A stretch of DNA of 64,000 bases from Pseudopithomyces maydicus (Eukaryota; Ascomycota; Dothideomycetes; Pleosporales; Didymosphaeriaceae): NCBI GenBank assembly GCA_026873275.1, contig JANTUC010000002.1, positions 2,914,001 through 2,978,000 of the forward strand, written 5' to 3'. Positions 34,323 to 46,155 of the stretch are shown here, piece after piece. The notes under the pieces are model-generated. The model saw nothing but the letters and a program-made list of their open reading frames with translations. It ran no database searches and had not been told where the DNA came from. The position numbers and the translations under genes are program-made. Each line of letters opens with the position of its first letter. The first letter of the stretch is position 1.

Positions 34323-35460
34323 TTTGGAAAGTGGCTTGTTTTTCTTCTTCTCTGGTGAGGTTGAAGATGTGAATACATTGTTTTATGAGGGGGTATTGAT
34401 GGAAGTGAAGGGATGGGGGATGCCATGGTCTATGACTACAGGGAACTGGAAGTGATACAAGGTAGTTACAACACGAAGAGTTGTACATAGAGACCAGATT
34501 TGTGATACGACTTGGCAACCATGTTTCTATTATCTTGTTGGACTTCTGATGGAACAAACTCAAATGAGACAGCAGGCGGATGTGTAGATCTCAACCCCTA
34601 TGGTTTATCGCTGGCAGATAACGGCGGTGTAACTAATTCTATCAATTCAAAGTATGCCTCCTAAATGTTCATTCCTAGTATTAGAATGGCATAGAACAGT
34701 ATAGTGCATATGTCGCACAAGATGGTAGAATCATGAAGTGTAGTAGCACCGTCACGGGCGAGAGTAACGCTCATGGTAGCCTGTGTTGTTTGATGAAAGC
34801 CAGATAGAGGATAGCGTATGCTAAACTAGTTTGTTGTCTCCAGTTGATTAGTTTCTCCGTTACTATCGCCAACCTTGGAAGCATATGCTTACTCTCCTCT
34901 CCCAGCTCCTGTAACCCTGTCCAAATCTGACTATCACTATCAGCCGCCCTCTCATAGTTTCAACGGAACTGGATTCACGAAACAGATGCATGAAACGAAC
35001 ACCCCTTCCTCAGCACATCACTCAACAACATATTGTCATCCTCATCTCTCTCAATCCGTCCGCCCCAAAGTCAGCGGACATACACCCACACCCTCACACA
35101 AACTGCGCACACATCCACACCCACCTGCAAAAAGGCTCCCTTCCGAGTGACATACCGATCCTCTCCCACCCCGCCATCGCCCTCCCAAGCGAACAAAAAC
35201 AAGCGTACTCCGCTCCGTCGCTAAACCCCTCCACCCACGCAACCCAACCATCTCACCCGCTGCACCGTAATCCGGACTTCGCACCCCAAGGACGTGCGCG
35301 ATCTTCCTCACGGTCCTCATACATACCCATCCCATCCGTGTACATACATGCCGTAGATAGGTAGGTAGACGGGTAGACGGGTATGGGCGTGTGCTCTGCC
35401 AATGGAACGGACCACATGTTCCGTACCTGCTTGACACGGGCGTGGGGTCCGTGGCGCTAG

Positions 35461-35478
35461 CGACGGACGGACGGACGG
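35461..35478. repeat. (CGGA)n microsatellite
   Basis: Four and a half copies of CGGA/CGAC in a stretch that also has ACGT-rich steps at 35520-35570. Confidence 0.6.
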
Positions 35479-36410
35479 CGTCACGCTGCATGTGGACAAA
35501 CATGTGGACTTCCACATGTACATACGCACGTACGTATGTGTGTGTATGTACCGTACGTACATACGAAGGCTCGATACGGAAGGGTTGGGACCTGGGACGG
35601 AAAAAACGGGTTCCTTGCAGCGCCGGGGTTGACGTCCACGGGGTACGTACATGATGGATGCACATACAGAGATACATACATGCCGTACCTTGCATATGCA
35701 CTTGGTATCCACGAAGGAAAATCGCTACCGCGCACCTCGTCCCCATGCAGCTCCGAAACAGCACGCTCAGGGTTCTTGAAACACTTGCCCATCTGGGTAC
35801 ATCCCGAGGTCCTACCCAACACACTGCAACCCAACCCCCACGTGATACGGTATCACTCCCTCCCCTCGCTCTCAGACCACAAATCCTTCTCCAACGGCGC
35901 ATCCTCGCGAGTACCGCGCACACACCATACCCTATCTACCGCACCTACCTACCTACATCGTTTATCCGGCCCCCTCTCCTTCCATCCTTCCTTCCTTCCT
36001 TCCTGGTCAGCCTTCCCGCAAGTAAGCAAGCAAACAGGTACAAATCAAGATACATACATACAGACATATATACCTCCGCTGACCTCATCCATCGCATAGC
36101 ATCGCACCGCACGCACCTATGTCTTATGTATATATGCATGTTCGCCTTGCGCAGTTAGACTAATCGGCGAGCTACGACCGTGGACGGATGAGCTGGTTGG
36201 TTGGCTGGGCGGTTGGTCAGTCAGTCGGTCAGGGCGCGCTGCATGTCAGAAAACGGTCGGAGTTCGTGCGCGCGTAAGGTAGGTGCGTGCGTGCGTGGAA
36301 GGTAGGGCGCGTGGGTGGGAGATGAGGCTGGAGGGGGGAAGAATGGTGAGGTAGGTAGGGGTGGGTGGATGTGGGTATGGGATAGGGTTGCGGAGGGTAC
36401 GGGCGGTGGG

Positions 36411-36426
36411 TATGTATGTATGTATG
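36411..36426. repeat. (TATG)4 microsatellite
   Basis: Four exact TATG units. Confidence 0.7.
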
Positions 36427-37134
36427 GGTGGTTGGTCGGGGTAGGTGATGGGTGGTACGTATGTAGGTAGATGTTTAGTTATCACAATATGCACAGTGCA
36501 ATGTGGTAAGTGCGAGAATACACATAGACAGACTAGGTACTTTACTACAGTGTCTGGTTGTGGAAGGAGAAGAGAGGAGAGGAGAATGCGAGCATACGAG
36601 GATCATCGCATGCGGCAAGTTAGCCAGCCAGCCAACCAGCCAGCGAGCGATCTCACACTGTACATACACACAACTCTACACCAAACAGATACCTACATAC
36701 TTAGCTAAAAGTACGCCCATCTCCACCGCACCACCCACCTCACAAACCATCCCAACCACTACCACACCACATATACCCTCCTCCCATCCCATCCCATCCC
36801 ATCATCATCCCGCCCCGTACATACATACGTTTCACAACCCACCCCTGTCCGTCCGCCACCACAACCCAACGCAATGCGACGCGATGCGATCTATCTCACC
36901 TACATGCCGACCCTGGCCTCTGATTGGGCTGCCCGGGCCAGCTTTCCGCCCTCCCTGCCCTGGCATGCAGGTAGGTCCGGCAGTGGGCTCGGGTGGGTAG
37001 GATTGGTAGGCGCCGGGCTAAGAATAAGGTGGAAGAAGGAAAGGGAAAGAAAGGAAAGGAAAGGGGAAATGTGGCGATTGGGGTAGGATGGAGAAGGATA
37101 GGCGGTAATGAGGTATGGTGTGTTTTTGCGAGGC

Positions 37135-37158
37135 GCTTGCTTGCTTGCTTGCTTGCTT
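37135..37158. repeat. (GCTT)6 microsatellite
   Basis: Six exact GCTT units, about 700 bases past the STE12 stop codon. Confidence 0.75.
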
Positions 37159-37470
37159 CACTAAGAGCAGGTCTGGCGAGCACGACAGAGGGAGACGAAA
37201 ACAGAGGAAGAAAGAGGAAACCTCGAGATACGTTTTGCAAAATGCGATTTTTATAATTTCTTCGCTATGATACATACAAAGCGGCCCGGATGGCGCTACT
37301 ATCCAACTTTCATCTCTACCATCCTATCCACATAAACGCTGCGCCCGCGTGCCATGTCATCACAGCCGCGATCTTGACTTTGAATATCCCCTCCCCCATA
37401 GCGAGCAGCCCGGCTTGCGACACCAGCAACGCCAGCTTTTGTTTCCTCAACCCGCCAGCCAAGCCAATGG

Positions 37471-37489
37471 CTCTCTCTCTCTCTCTCTC
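37471..37489. repeat. (CT)9 microsatellite
   Basis: Nine CT units on the plus strand, which is GA on the strand of STE12, in its probable 3' region. Confidence 0.7.
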
Positions 37490-37859
37490 ATTCAGCCTAC
37501 TCAGCGCGCAAAGACAACGGTTGCAATACCGCCGCCCGAGAAGAAAAAAATGAAAAGAAACGAAGAAAAAAAAGTAAAAGACAAGAGTCAAAGAAAAGGG
37601 TTACTCATGGTCGTCATAAGATCCCGAAGACACCGCGGCCCAGTTTGCTCCCTTCCCCGTTGTAGAAAGATTTCCAGACAAACCAAACCGTTGAAGAATG
37701 CGCACCAAGAAAAGATGCATGCAATGCAATGCAGGAGAATAAAACAAATGTCTAAAGGGGAATTAAACAGGCTAAACAGAAGCGAGCAAAGGGAAAACGG
37801 CGGCCAAAGCGGCATCGCCGTGCAGTGCGGTTGTTCGCACTTGACAGATTGAAGAACGA

Positions 37860-40284
37860 TTAATAGTTGTTCGCAGCGATGAGGTGGTGCTGCGGTGGTG
37901 CCATGGACATGGCGAGGGGCCCAGGGATATCCGAGATGGAGGTGGGGATCTGGGGGAGGCCGGAGAGATAGTCGTTTCCGGACTCTGGGGACTCCTCTCC
38001 GAGGGAGTGGAGGTGCTCATCTTCACCCTCGAGCTCATCGTCGTTGAAGTCGAGCGGCTCGCCATCTTGGCGGGGTTCGTGTGTGCGACGGTGTCTGTGA
38101 GTTCATAATTAGCACAATGTACATGAGATGCGCGCCGAACTGGACGTACTGTGCAAGGTTATCGGACCGAGAGAAAGCCTTGTTGCACAGAGGGCAGACG
38201 TAAGGCCGTTCTTGTGTGTGGGTGCGCACGTGCCTAGCGCTTAATGAGCGGCTATTTTAAGTCGCACTGGGAATGATGGGCGCTTACCTTTTGAGGTGTT
38301 CTAACCTCTTGAATAGCCTTCCACAGGTGGGAATGGGGCAAGAGTGAGACTTCTGGGGATAGGGACCCATCTCCATCATGGTAGCGCTGCGAGCTCGGCG
38401 GAAAGCGCCAGGAGCGCCTTGGGCACGAGCCACCGCACTGTGCTGGAGCGGGCTGTCAAACATGTCGCCGTTGACGAGGCTACCGAGGTCCTCCTGCGGG
38501 AGCATAGCCTGCTGTGGTGGCGGGCTGTCCTCGATTGTGTGCAGAGGTGTTCCGTGGCGCGAGATGTTCACGACGGGCTTGGCCTCAGGAATGGGGTGGT
38601 GCAGCGACGGGCCAGTAGCGCTGTCGGGAGAGTTGTGGTTGGAGTGCGCTTGGCTCTCGTCGGCCTCCTGCACAGGCATGATAGAGCTGGACATGGACCG
38701 TCTCAGATCGCTCGGGCGGTGCACCTGGTGGGCGTTACCGTTGGCAGTGACGGCAGCCACAGCAGCGGCGGTCGAGATGGAAGATCTCCTCCTCCTCTGC
38801 TTGTATGTGGGCGAGCCCTCAATGACGGAGTACACGTTGCCCGGAGGGAAAGCGCGGGTAACGCCAGGGAAGCTGTGGTGGCCCATCAGGTTTGACGGGG
38901 GAGGTTCATGAGCGGGTTGAACGAGTGCGAGACGCCAAGTTCAGGGATGGCGCTGTACAGGCCGGTGTCCTCGTTCGCAATGTACGCAGGCTCAGCACCG
39001 AGGCTGATCTGGTGCTGAGGAGGCGTCAAAGGCTCGAACGACATGCCTCGTGTGCTGTAGTCCTCGTAGTGAGAAGAGACGAATGACGGAGCGGGCGAGT
39101 ACTCCATGTACGCAGGCATGGAGCTGTGGCGCTGGTGAACCTGGGACAGCGGGATGCCGTTGCGGTCGTATTGCACCTGGGGTGCGTACTCGCGCTCTCT
39201 GCTCTTGACGACGGTGCTCTGCATGCTGGGCGCCATGGACATCTGGTTGTACTGGACCATGGGTGCCATTGGCTCCTCGTGGACTGTGGGGGGCATGGCC
39301 TGGGGGACCATCTGAGGTGGGGGCATCGAGTCCATGGCGCGCATCACGGGCGATGTCGACTGGGAGTATGTCTGGACGTTGTTGTTGAAGGAGGACGAGT
39401 TGGTCTGCTGGGCCTTGGTGAGCTGCTCAAACAGCGATTGCGACGAGTCGAATTCGAATGAGAGAGCGGGCTCGCTGACGGCAACTGTGGTGGCCTCCTG
39501 GCCCATCTTCTCGCGCTTGAGGTCGCGCTCCAATGCATCGAGGAACAGGCGGTCGTGCGGCACGCTGTACCAGTAGAAGACCTTCTGCTTCTTCTGTGTG
39601 CGGATGCAGTTGTTCTTGTAGAGGAAGTCAAGGAAGGCGCTCTTGGGCTCCTCGAGCGAGGCGTCTGTGCCCGACTTGAGGTTGCGCAGGTCGGAGAAAA
39701 TGCCCTCCTCGAACTTCTTGGAGTTCTTGACGGGACGGCCGAAGGCCTGGAATCTGAAGGACAGGCATCGCACGATGTCGGTACCTGAGATGTGGAAGAG
39801 GTTGTTCCTGGAGGCGGGGTCAGCGGGCGCGCACAGCAGGAAGCGGCGGAATGCACTCACCAGAGCACGCACGATACGTACTCGCCGGTCGGCAGGAGGA
39901 ATCGCCGGATGTACTGGTCGGGCTGCCAGTCGACGGGCGCGGATATGAGGAAGTACTTGACTGCGCAGGGTTAGCTTGGCTGGAGGGTTGCGCGAGATGG
40001 GGTGTTGCCACGCCGGGCGTCGCCGAAACCAATGCGCCTGGCGCTGGCACTCAGGCGGGCAGGGTAGCCAGGGCAGGCGTGCAGGCGTGCGCGCAAGCAG
40101 AGACAATGGCAGATGGGGGTGGTGCTCGGGGGTCGGGCAGGTACGTACGGTTGTCTACTTGCTGCAGGGCGACGATGCTGTCTGGCGGCAGGCTCTGCTG
40201 TGCATCGTGGTCTAACAGAAAGGTCTCGGGCGCGACGGAGCGCGACTGCGGCGGCGGCATGGCCGCATGAGGGTTGGAATACAT
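37860..40284 (-). CDS. STE12: STE12 transcription factor, with an apparent one-base frame break
   Basis: Five exons on the minus strand: 40149-40284, 39861-39960, 38288-39807, 38150-38233 and 37860-38094. The N-terminal STE homeodomain follows a short leader, with KYFLISAPVDWQPDQYIRRF, then SCVLWNNLFHISGTDIV and KVFYWYSVPHDRLFLDALE. A long S/P/Q-rich middle leads to two C2H2 zinc fingers (CPIPTCGRLFKRLEHLKRH and CPLCNKAFSRSDNLAQHRRTH), split by two introns. The frame breaks at a run of five C on the coding strand (38897-38901): as written it ends LMNLPRQT, while one more C gives LMNLPPSNLMGHHSF and a full protein of 691 residues whose exon phases then all agree. STE12 acts below the mating/filamentation MAP kinase and controls mating, invasive growth and, in pathogens, host penetration. 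The finger introns are known in some fungi to be alternatively spliced. Confidence 0.93.
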
Positions 40285-40796
40285 TTTGGGGTGCTCTAGG
40301 CGTCGAATGTGTGCGTCAGGTGGTTGCTACGAAGGATCGCAGAATGAGACGGTTTAGGCTCTCCAAAAGGTCCTGCCCGGGTGGGAATAATGTAATATGA
40401 AGCGTACTGCGAAGGAAACGGGCGAGCGATGGTTTGAGGTCTGTTCAGAGAAGATAAAACGTATCGAGGGCCTGCCTCTGAGCCAAAGCAGTCTCGACGT
40501 CAAGCAGACTGGGCAGCGTGAAGGATAGGGCTTTTGGACACACGAAACGCAAATCTGAGGGGGAGTGGCAGAGCTTTAGGTGTCGGAGGGCTGGTGAAAC
40601 AGGAGTTAGTCGTTTTGGAATAATCTATTTCGGGGCCCGCCCTCAAGTCAGCGTCTGCCCCGGCCCTTGCAAGGACGCGCGGGTGTCTCAGCAGCCAGTG
40701 CACAGCTTGGAGCAGCCGCCGGCGAATGGCAGGCGGCGCGACACAGGGGCCTGCTAGCCAAGCGGTGGCCGACTCGCGCAGAGGACGACAGTGGAC

Positions 40797-40816
40797 GAGC
40801 GAGCGAGCGAGCGAGC
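40797..40816. repeat. (GAGC)5 microsatellite
   Basis: Five exact GAGC units about 500 bases before the STE12 start. The same unit recurs at 46121. Confidence 0.7.
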
Positions 40817-41319
40817 AAGCAGCCGAGGACGGGCAGCAGCAGGCGGTCCACAGATCAAGCGTTTGGATGCGGTCGTGGCGACGCAGCGGGGACGACGTCG
40901 CATCGCGCCGCGCAGAGCATATTGTATTGCACTCATTTGCGTGTCGCGACCTCTGGTCTCTGGAGGCCTTTGGTCGTCTTGGTCTTTCTCGTGGGCGACC
41001 GCCCAGGCCCAGGTCGCCCGCACGGCGCAGGCGACGCATGCAGCTAGCCCGCCCACAGCACAGCAGGCCCAGCACAGGCGCTCGCTCCAGCGCCCCAGGG
41101 CTGCCACCCACCGCGCGCGGGCGGCCAGGCGGGCGGCCGTGGCACAGCGCGCGCAGTCACGGCCACGGCCATCGAGGATCGGACCCTGCGAGGCCGAGCA
41201 TGACGATGACGGCGGCCGTGGTGGTCGCGGTGCCGTTGTTGTGCGAGCCCAAAGGAGACGTCCAGGCACGGCAGGCAGACGGACGGTAGGTAAGAAAAGA
41301 CGCCAGCCCACCCGTCCAG

Positions 41320-41340
41320 CCATCCATCCATCCATCCATG
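41320..41340. repeat. (CCAT)5 microsatellite
   Basis: Five CCAT-type units in the GC-rich stretch upstream of STE12. Confidence 0.65.
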
Positions 41341-42172
41341 ATCCAGCGTCACCCACGCCTGCGTGCTGCCAGCGGACACCGCATCCACTCAGCGTGCGCT
41401 GCCGCCCGCCGTCGTGCTCCCGCGCTCTCGCCTGTTTGCATGCTGCTCGACCTGCCTGCGCGACCTGCTCGACCTGCCCTGCACGCCTGCCTCCCCCGCT
41501 GGAGCTGCTGCTGGTGCACAATGGCAGACCCGCACACACCGGCGACGGCTACGGCCATTGCCACGGCCATCACCTGGGCACTCGCATTCCAGCAGCCGCG
41601 CCGCCTGTGTGCACTCGCAAGGCAAGGCTGCCGCTAGACAAGAGACCCTGCCGTGTGCTGCGGGCCTGCCAGCCAGACTGAGGTGCGTCCAGACGCAGGA
41701 ACAAGCCGAAGAAGCACTCGGCGTCAGGTTTGATCACCCTCCTGAAACGCCTCTTCGCCTTGTGCGCTCGAGGGCGGGCTGGCTGGCCGTCCGTCTGCAC
41801 GTTATCGACACGATGGTCGGATGGCACCCACGCCCGCAGCCTCGCCCATCGCTCGCCGCCGGGCGCGTCCGTACCTGGCCGCATTGCAGGCTGGAGAGAG
41901 GATTGCCCTGGAGAGGCCTGCTCGGCGTGACGCTTGCTCCGCTTTCCTGTGGCCAGCGGCCAGTGAGCGCGCCCACGACTCGTTTCACGCCTGCAAATGG
42001 CTAGACCGCCTCCCACCACCGCTAGCCGTTTTCCTCCCCCGGCAGGCCCACTGCCCACCCGCGAGTCAGCGAATAATGGGCCCCGATTATGCCGCAAGCC
42101 TGCAAGCGCCATCATCACATCGAGCTCGAGAAGCTGCCGAGCCATCGCGCTCACGACGAGGTTGGGAACCTA

Positions 42173-42192
42173 CCGACCGACCGACCGACCGA
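42173..42192. repeat. (CCGA)5 microsatellite
   Basis: Five exact CCGA units. Confidence 0.7.
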
Positions 42193-44060
42193 CCTCTTCT
42201 GCAACCCGCAGCCAGCCCAGCCAGCGCACATCGCAACTGCAATTTCGATTGCTGACCGGCGCCCGTTAGCCCTCGACGTCCCCACGCCTGGCGCGCTCTG
42301 CCCTACCTGCTGCCCTCCACCGCGTCCACCGCACGCACCGCTCTTGTCAGTCGACCTCGCTCGCAGCGCAGACTCGGAGGAAACTTTGGCCTGAGCATGC
42401 GCCAACAACACGTTCGCTGATCCTGCGCAAGCGAGCGTGATGAGCATGACGACCCTGCGGGCCGGCGGTCGAGCCACGACGCTTACCTGAGCACGACCTC
42501 GCCCGCGACCTCTTCTGGCCGCCATAGAGAAGACGTCCCGCATGAACCAAATGCCATCCGCCTCCACCCTTCGCTGCGACAAGAGCCGACGCTACGGTCC
42601 AATGAAACTTTGCCTCCCTCGTCTCAGCCCTTGGGGCGCCCGCGTTTCCACAAACAATACCGCTCTGAGTAAACTGCGTTTGTGATGGCTGTGTGCGCGT
42701 CGGAGGAAACGTCGTATTGGGACGGTGGAGTCCTGTACCTGCGTTAGTGGGCCCGACCCTCTCCTGAAACCCATCCGCATCCCCTTGAGCTGCCTGAACG
42801 GGACGTGAAGACTGCTTCCGATGAGCTTGGACGCTCGCTCCATCCATCGCTCCACTCGCTCCACGCCTGTATCGAGTGTGCACACCTGGGCTGCCGGGCA
42901 CCATCAGACGTTTTTTTGCTTTTGGCACTGATGCACACAAGGAAAAATCAACGTCTCGCTTGCAACGCCGTGGCGGACGGCAACTGCTGCTTTGAACCCT
43001 GGCTCTGCCCGTTAGCAGCCTCATGCATCCGTGGCGGCTATCGATATCAGAACGTCTTCAGGCGTCCTCTCGTGACCGCTGCCGCCCCGGTAAGTAGGCT
43101 TCTGATGTGCCCACCGTGCCTGCAGCTGCGTGTCAACAGCCGGAAGGTTTAGCCTACTCTCTGGAGCACGCACGTGTCCAGCGCTCTGCATATCTCGTGT
43201 TTCAGAGACGCTGTCTATCTGTAAAGCTCCATGGGGCCCTCACGCAACACCCGTGGCCATCACCACTGCCGTACACGTGCAATTGCGTCGATGGGTGGGC
43301 CCCGGGTGCTCTCGAACGCAGCGTCTCGCCAGTTAGCTCAGCCAGCGAGGAAAACGAAACGCCGCATGCGTTCATCCTCGCTCGCTCGGGCGAAGATCCC
43401 ATGCGTCGATGCAAGGCGCGAGTTTGATGCCCGCGGTCCGCCTTCCATGTATCAGATGTTGGGGCATCTGTATCAGCATGGCGGGAGTTTCACATTTATT
43501 GCTCTGCTCGCTTCGCAGGATTCCCTGGCCCGGCCGCCTCCGCTCTGTAATCCGTCTTCCAAATAGGTACCCAGGTACCTCGCGAGGGGAGGCGTGCATA
43601 TGCGTTCACGTTCACCATGTGTTTGCACGCACCGCATCCGTGGCCGTCCTGTGCGTGCGAACCCACTCGAGCTGGTCAAGACTGTATCGATTTTGATATC
43701 TGAGGTTGCTATGCGCTAGCCGCATCCAGCGCGCCGAGAGAGTAGAGAGAGTAGAAAGCCCACACTGGCGCAACTGGCGCACTCCCCCTGCACCCGAACA
43801 TGACCCTCGAAAGCGCGCCCGCCTCGGAAAGAACGCCCCAAAGGCTTCTAGTCGCGACCAAACGCCACCGGTCCTCGCCCAGCGTCGTCCTCCATGTCAG
43901 GTTCCATCATCGCACGTTGTGCATGACGCAAAATAGAGTTTTTAACCCTAACGGAAACCGGTATCTATGTACCTACCAGCGTGCATGAATTGGGGGAGGG
44001 GCGCGTCCCCACTCGATGGGGGCCTCGCTCGCCTCGCTTGCGAGCACCGCGAACGCCTGC

Positions 44061-44093
44061 GAGTAGCCTACGAGTAGCCTACGAGTAGCCTAG
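44061..44093. repeat. 11-bp tandem repeat, three copies
   Basis: GAGTAGCCTAC occurs three times head to tail (the last copy ends in T instead of C), followed by TAGGTAGG. Confidence 0.75.
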
Positions 44094-45433
44094 GTAGGTA
44101 GTCATCGACGGTAGGTGGCATCATGGCCATGGCCAAAGTTCGGTCGACCAAGACGCCCGTCTGCACACCGCCGGCGGGCACCACTGCACCTCACGCCGTG
44201 CGATCAACCTTTCCGCCGTAGAGAACGCCCGGTAGCTTCCTTCCCTCTCGTCTAGCGCGCCTGTGAAGTGCAAGCATGGGTTTCCCAATGTACCGTCCAC
44301 GCCGCCTTCCTTCCTAGCGCATCCCCCATCCATGTACACATGTCCCTGACAAGTGTATACGATATTGGAAACGAAATTGACCTCTGCGCCATCTGTCCAT
44401 CCAGCCACCCACCCAGCCAGCCACGCCACCCTCGTGTCTGTCCCTTACGGCCCTACCCTATCCGACCGACCCTGTGTATGCATGCATGCACGCATGCATG
44501 TCCGGTAGAGTGGAGGCCTTCTCGCCTCCTCCCACGCTCCAAGTCGACGCTATCGTTGCAAACTTAACCCGCGGACGGGCATGGCCCTTGAGTAAGGAAA
44601 TGGGTGATCCTGGACGCATTGGGAAGCCTGCTACTCTGATGTGTCAAGGCGTGCTACCTAGGTAGGTAGTCTATTGTCCTGAGGTATCGAAGAAGGAAGT
44701 GTCAGCCATCGAGATTGGGGGTCTGGGAACGCGAGGCTAATTTCCGCAACGGAGAGGAGAATGGGTTGGGAGGACGCGGCGTGAAGTATGTATGGAGATG
44801 GAGATGGGCGTGGGGAGGGAGGTGGTGCGATGGCGTGGTGGTGAGGGCTAGGCAGATGGCACTATGGCTGGGCGAGTAGATGGGGATGGGGATTGGAATT
44901 AGAGGAGGAACTGGGAGAGAGGGTCCTGCGTGGGGAGGTTGTGTGCGTTGGCGAAGTGGGTGGGTTGGCTAGGTGATGGGTTGATTGATAGAGTGGGTGA
45001 TGCTGGGATCTCTATAGACAGAGATACAGGTAGATAGATAAGTAGGTAGGTAGAACGTCGTTCATGCACGCAACTGGCATGGAAAACCCCTGATACCCAA
45101 TATCCACGTTGTTCTCGAACCGCAACATCATTCCTGCCTATACATTTACGTACGCACAAGCATCACCATCCCCTCGCCCATCCACCATTCCCACAACCAC
45201 CATCTAATCTCACGCCCACCATTCTCATCGTCGTGCCTCCCATCTCTTCCCACGCTACCGCACACTACCGCTCCCGCTACCGCTCCCACTACTTGCGCGC
45301 ACGTCCCACCCCACCGCTAACCTCGCAGATCCCAACTTCGCTATATATATACATACAATCTTTTCAAACTATAAATCACATGCACGACACGACGCTACAT
45401 ACAGTTCTACCGACGTGAAAAATGAGATTGAAC

Positions 45434-45716
45434 ATCAACGGCGTCTAGCGTGGCGGGCAATCAAACTATATGTATGTGTGCAAACTACACAGCGAAGAAA
45501 AACGGATGCGTATAATTGAAGCAATGGCTTCTAGCGTGGCGGGTAATTAAACTGTACCAATTGTCTAACTGACATGAATATTGGAAATCAACGTCTTCTA
45601 GCTTGGTAGGTAGGTACGTAGGTAATCAAACTATATGTAAGTGAACCACCTACATACAGCACTTACGTTGCTTCTGTGAAAACCAACGGCTTCTGGCTTG
45701 CTTGGTAATTAAACCA
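45434..45716. repeat. Four interspersed direct repeats
   Basis: A block of about 30 bases recurs at roughly 45434, 45521, 45588 and 45683, spaced 67-95 bases. The shared parts are a CAACGGCTTCTAGC-like start, a GTGGCGGGTAAT-like middle and an AATTAAACT or AATCAAACTATATG-like end. Copies 1 and 3 share the longer ATCAAACTATATGTA end; copy 3 has an extra GTAGGTAGGTAC insert. No frame runs through the block. Confidence 0.7.
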
Positions 45717-45792
45717 TGGCCATGACAACATGTGCATGTACATGTACATGACAGTGAAGGATGAAAGGCAGGCCGCCTGTGGACATGACAGT

Positions 45793-45852
45793 GAAGATCG
45801 AGATGAAGATCGAGACGAAGATCAAGACGAAGATCAAGACGAAGATGAAGAT
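45793..45852. repeat. 12-bp minisatellite, five copies
   Basis: Five units of GAAGATCAAGAC or close variants (GAAGATCGAGAT, GAAGATCGAGAC, GAAGATGAAGAT), head to tail. Confidence 0.8.
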
Positions 45853-45956
45853 TGTCATGCACACGATCGTCCACGAACATGACTTCTCTCATCCAACTAA
45901 CCAAGATAGAGCACAGTTCTAGACCTCAACGTACCCGCGCACGTGCGTGCGTGACA

Positions 45957-45980
45957 TATGTATGTATGTATGTATGTATG
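45957..45980. repeat. (TATG)6 microsatellite
   Basis: Six exact TATG units followed by ACGT-rich sequence. Confidence 0.75.
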
Positions 45981-46120
45981 TACGTTCAACGGTGCATGCA
46001 CACGCACCACGTGCGCGTTCGTCGATCTGCACGTGGAGATATGGATTTACATGCACAGTCTGTACGTATTATACATACATACATAGTTTGATAACGGGGG
46101 TAAAGTAGGTAGGTGCGTGC

Positions 46121-46155
46121 GAGCGAGCGAGCGAGCGAGCGATCGAGCGATCGAG
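46121..46155. repeat. (GAGC)5 plus GATC/GAGC variants
   Basis: Five GAGC units pass into alternating GATC and GAGC. The same unit as at 40797. Confidence 0.7.

Larger units (their letters stand above)
34323..37859. other. 3.5 kb gene-free stretch downstream of STE12, rich in simple repeats
   Basis: No gene can be supported. Frames of up to 290 codons (35051-35923 minus) overlap frames on the other strand and are made of repeat-derived residues (YVHT, CMYV, TYLP). The sequence is dense in four-base repeats of the type TACA, TATG, GGAC, CCTT, GGTT and GCTT. It lies between the broken gene and the 3' end of STE12. Confidence 0.6.

Noticed and set aside
35051..35923. 290-codon minus-strand frame with histidine- and tyrosine-rich repeats
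   Set aside because: The residues come from TACA/TATG simple repeats, and equally long frames overlap it on the other strand.
40754..41681. Long open frames on both strands in the GC-rich stretch upstream of STE12
   Set aside because: They overlap each other on opposite strands, are made of A, R, P, S and C as expected from GC-rich sequence, and show no conserved blocks or codon preference.
43329..43345. TTAGCTCAG motif resembling the D-arm of a tRNA
   Set aside because: No matching T-arm sequence or acceptor pairing could be found at the right distance.
45434..45852. Possible CRISPR-like array
   Set aside because: The repeats are imperfect, spacers are uneven and the genome is fungal; no Cas genes are present.
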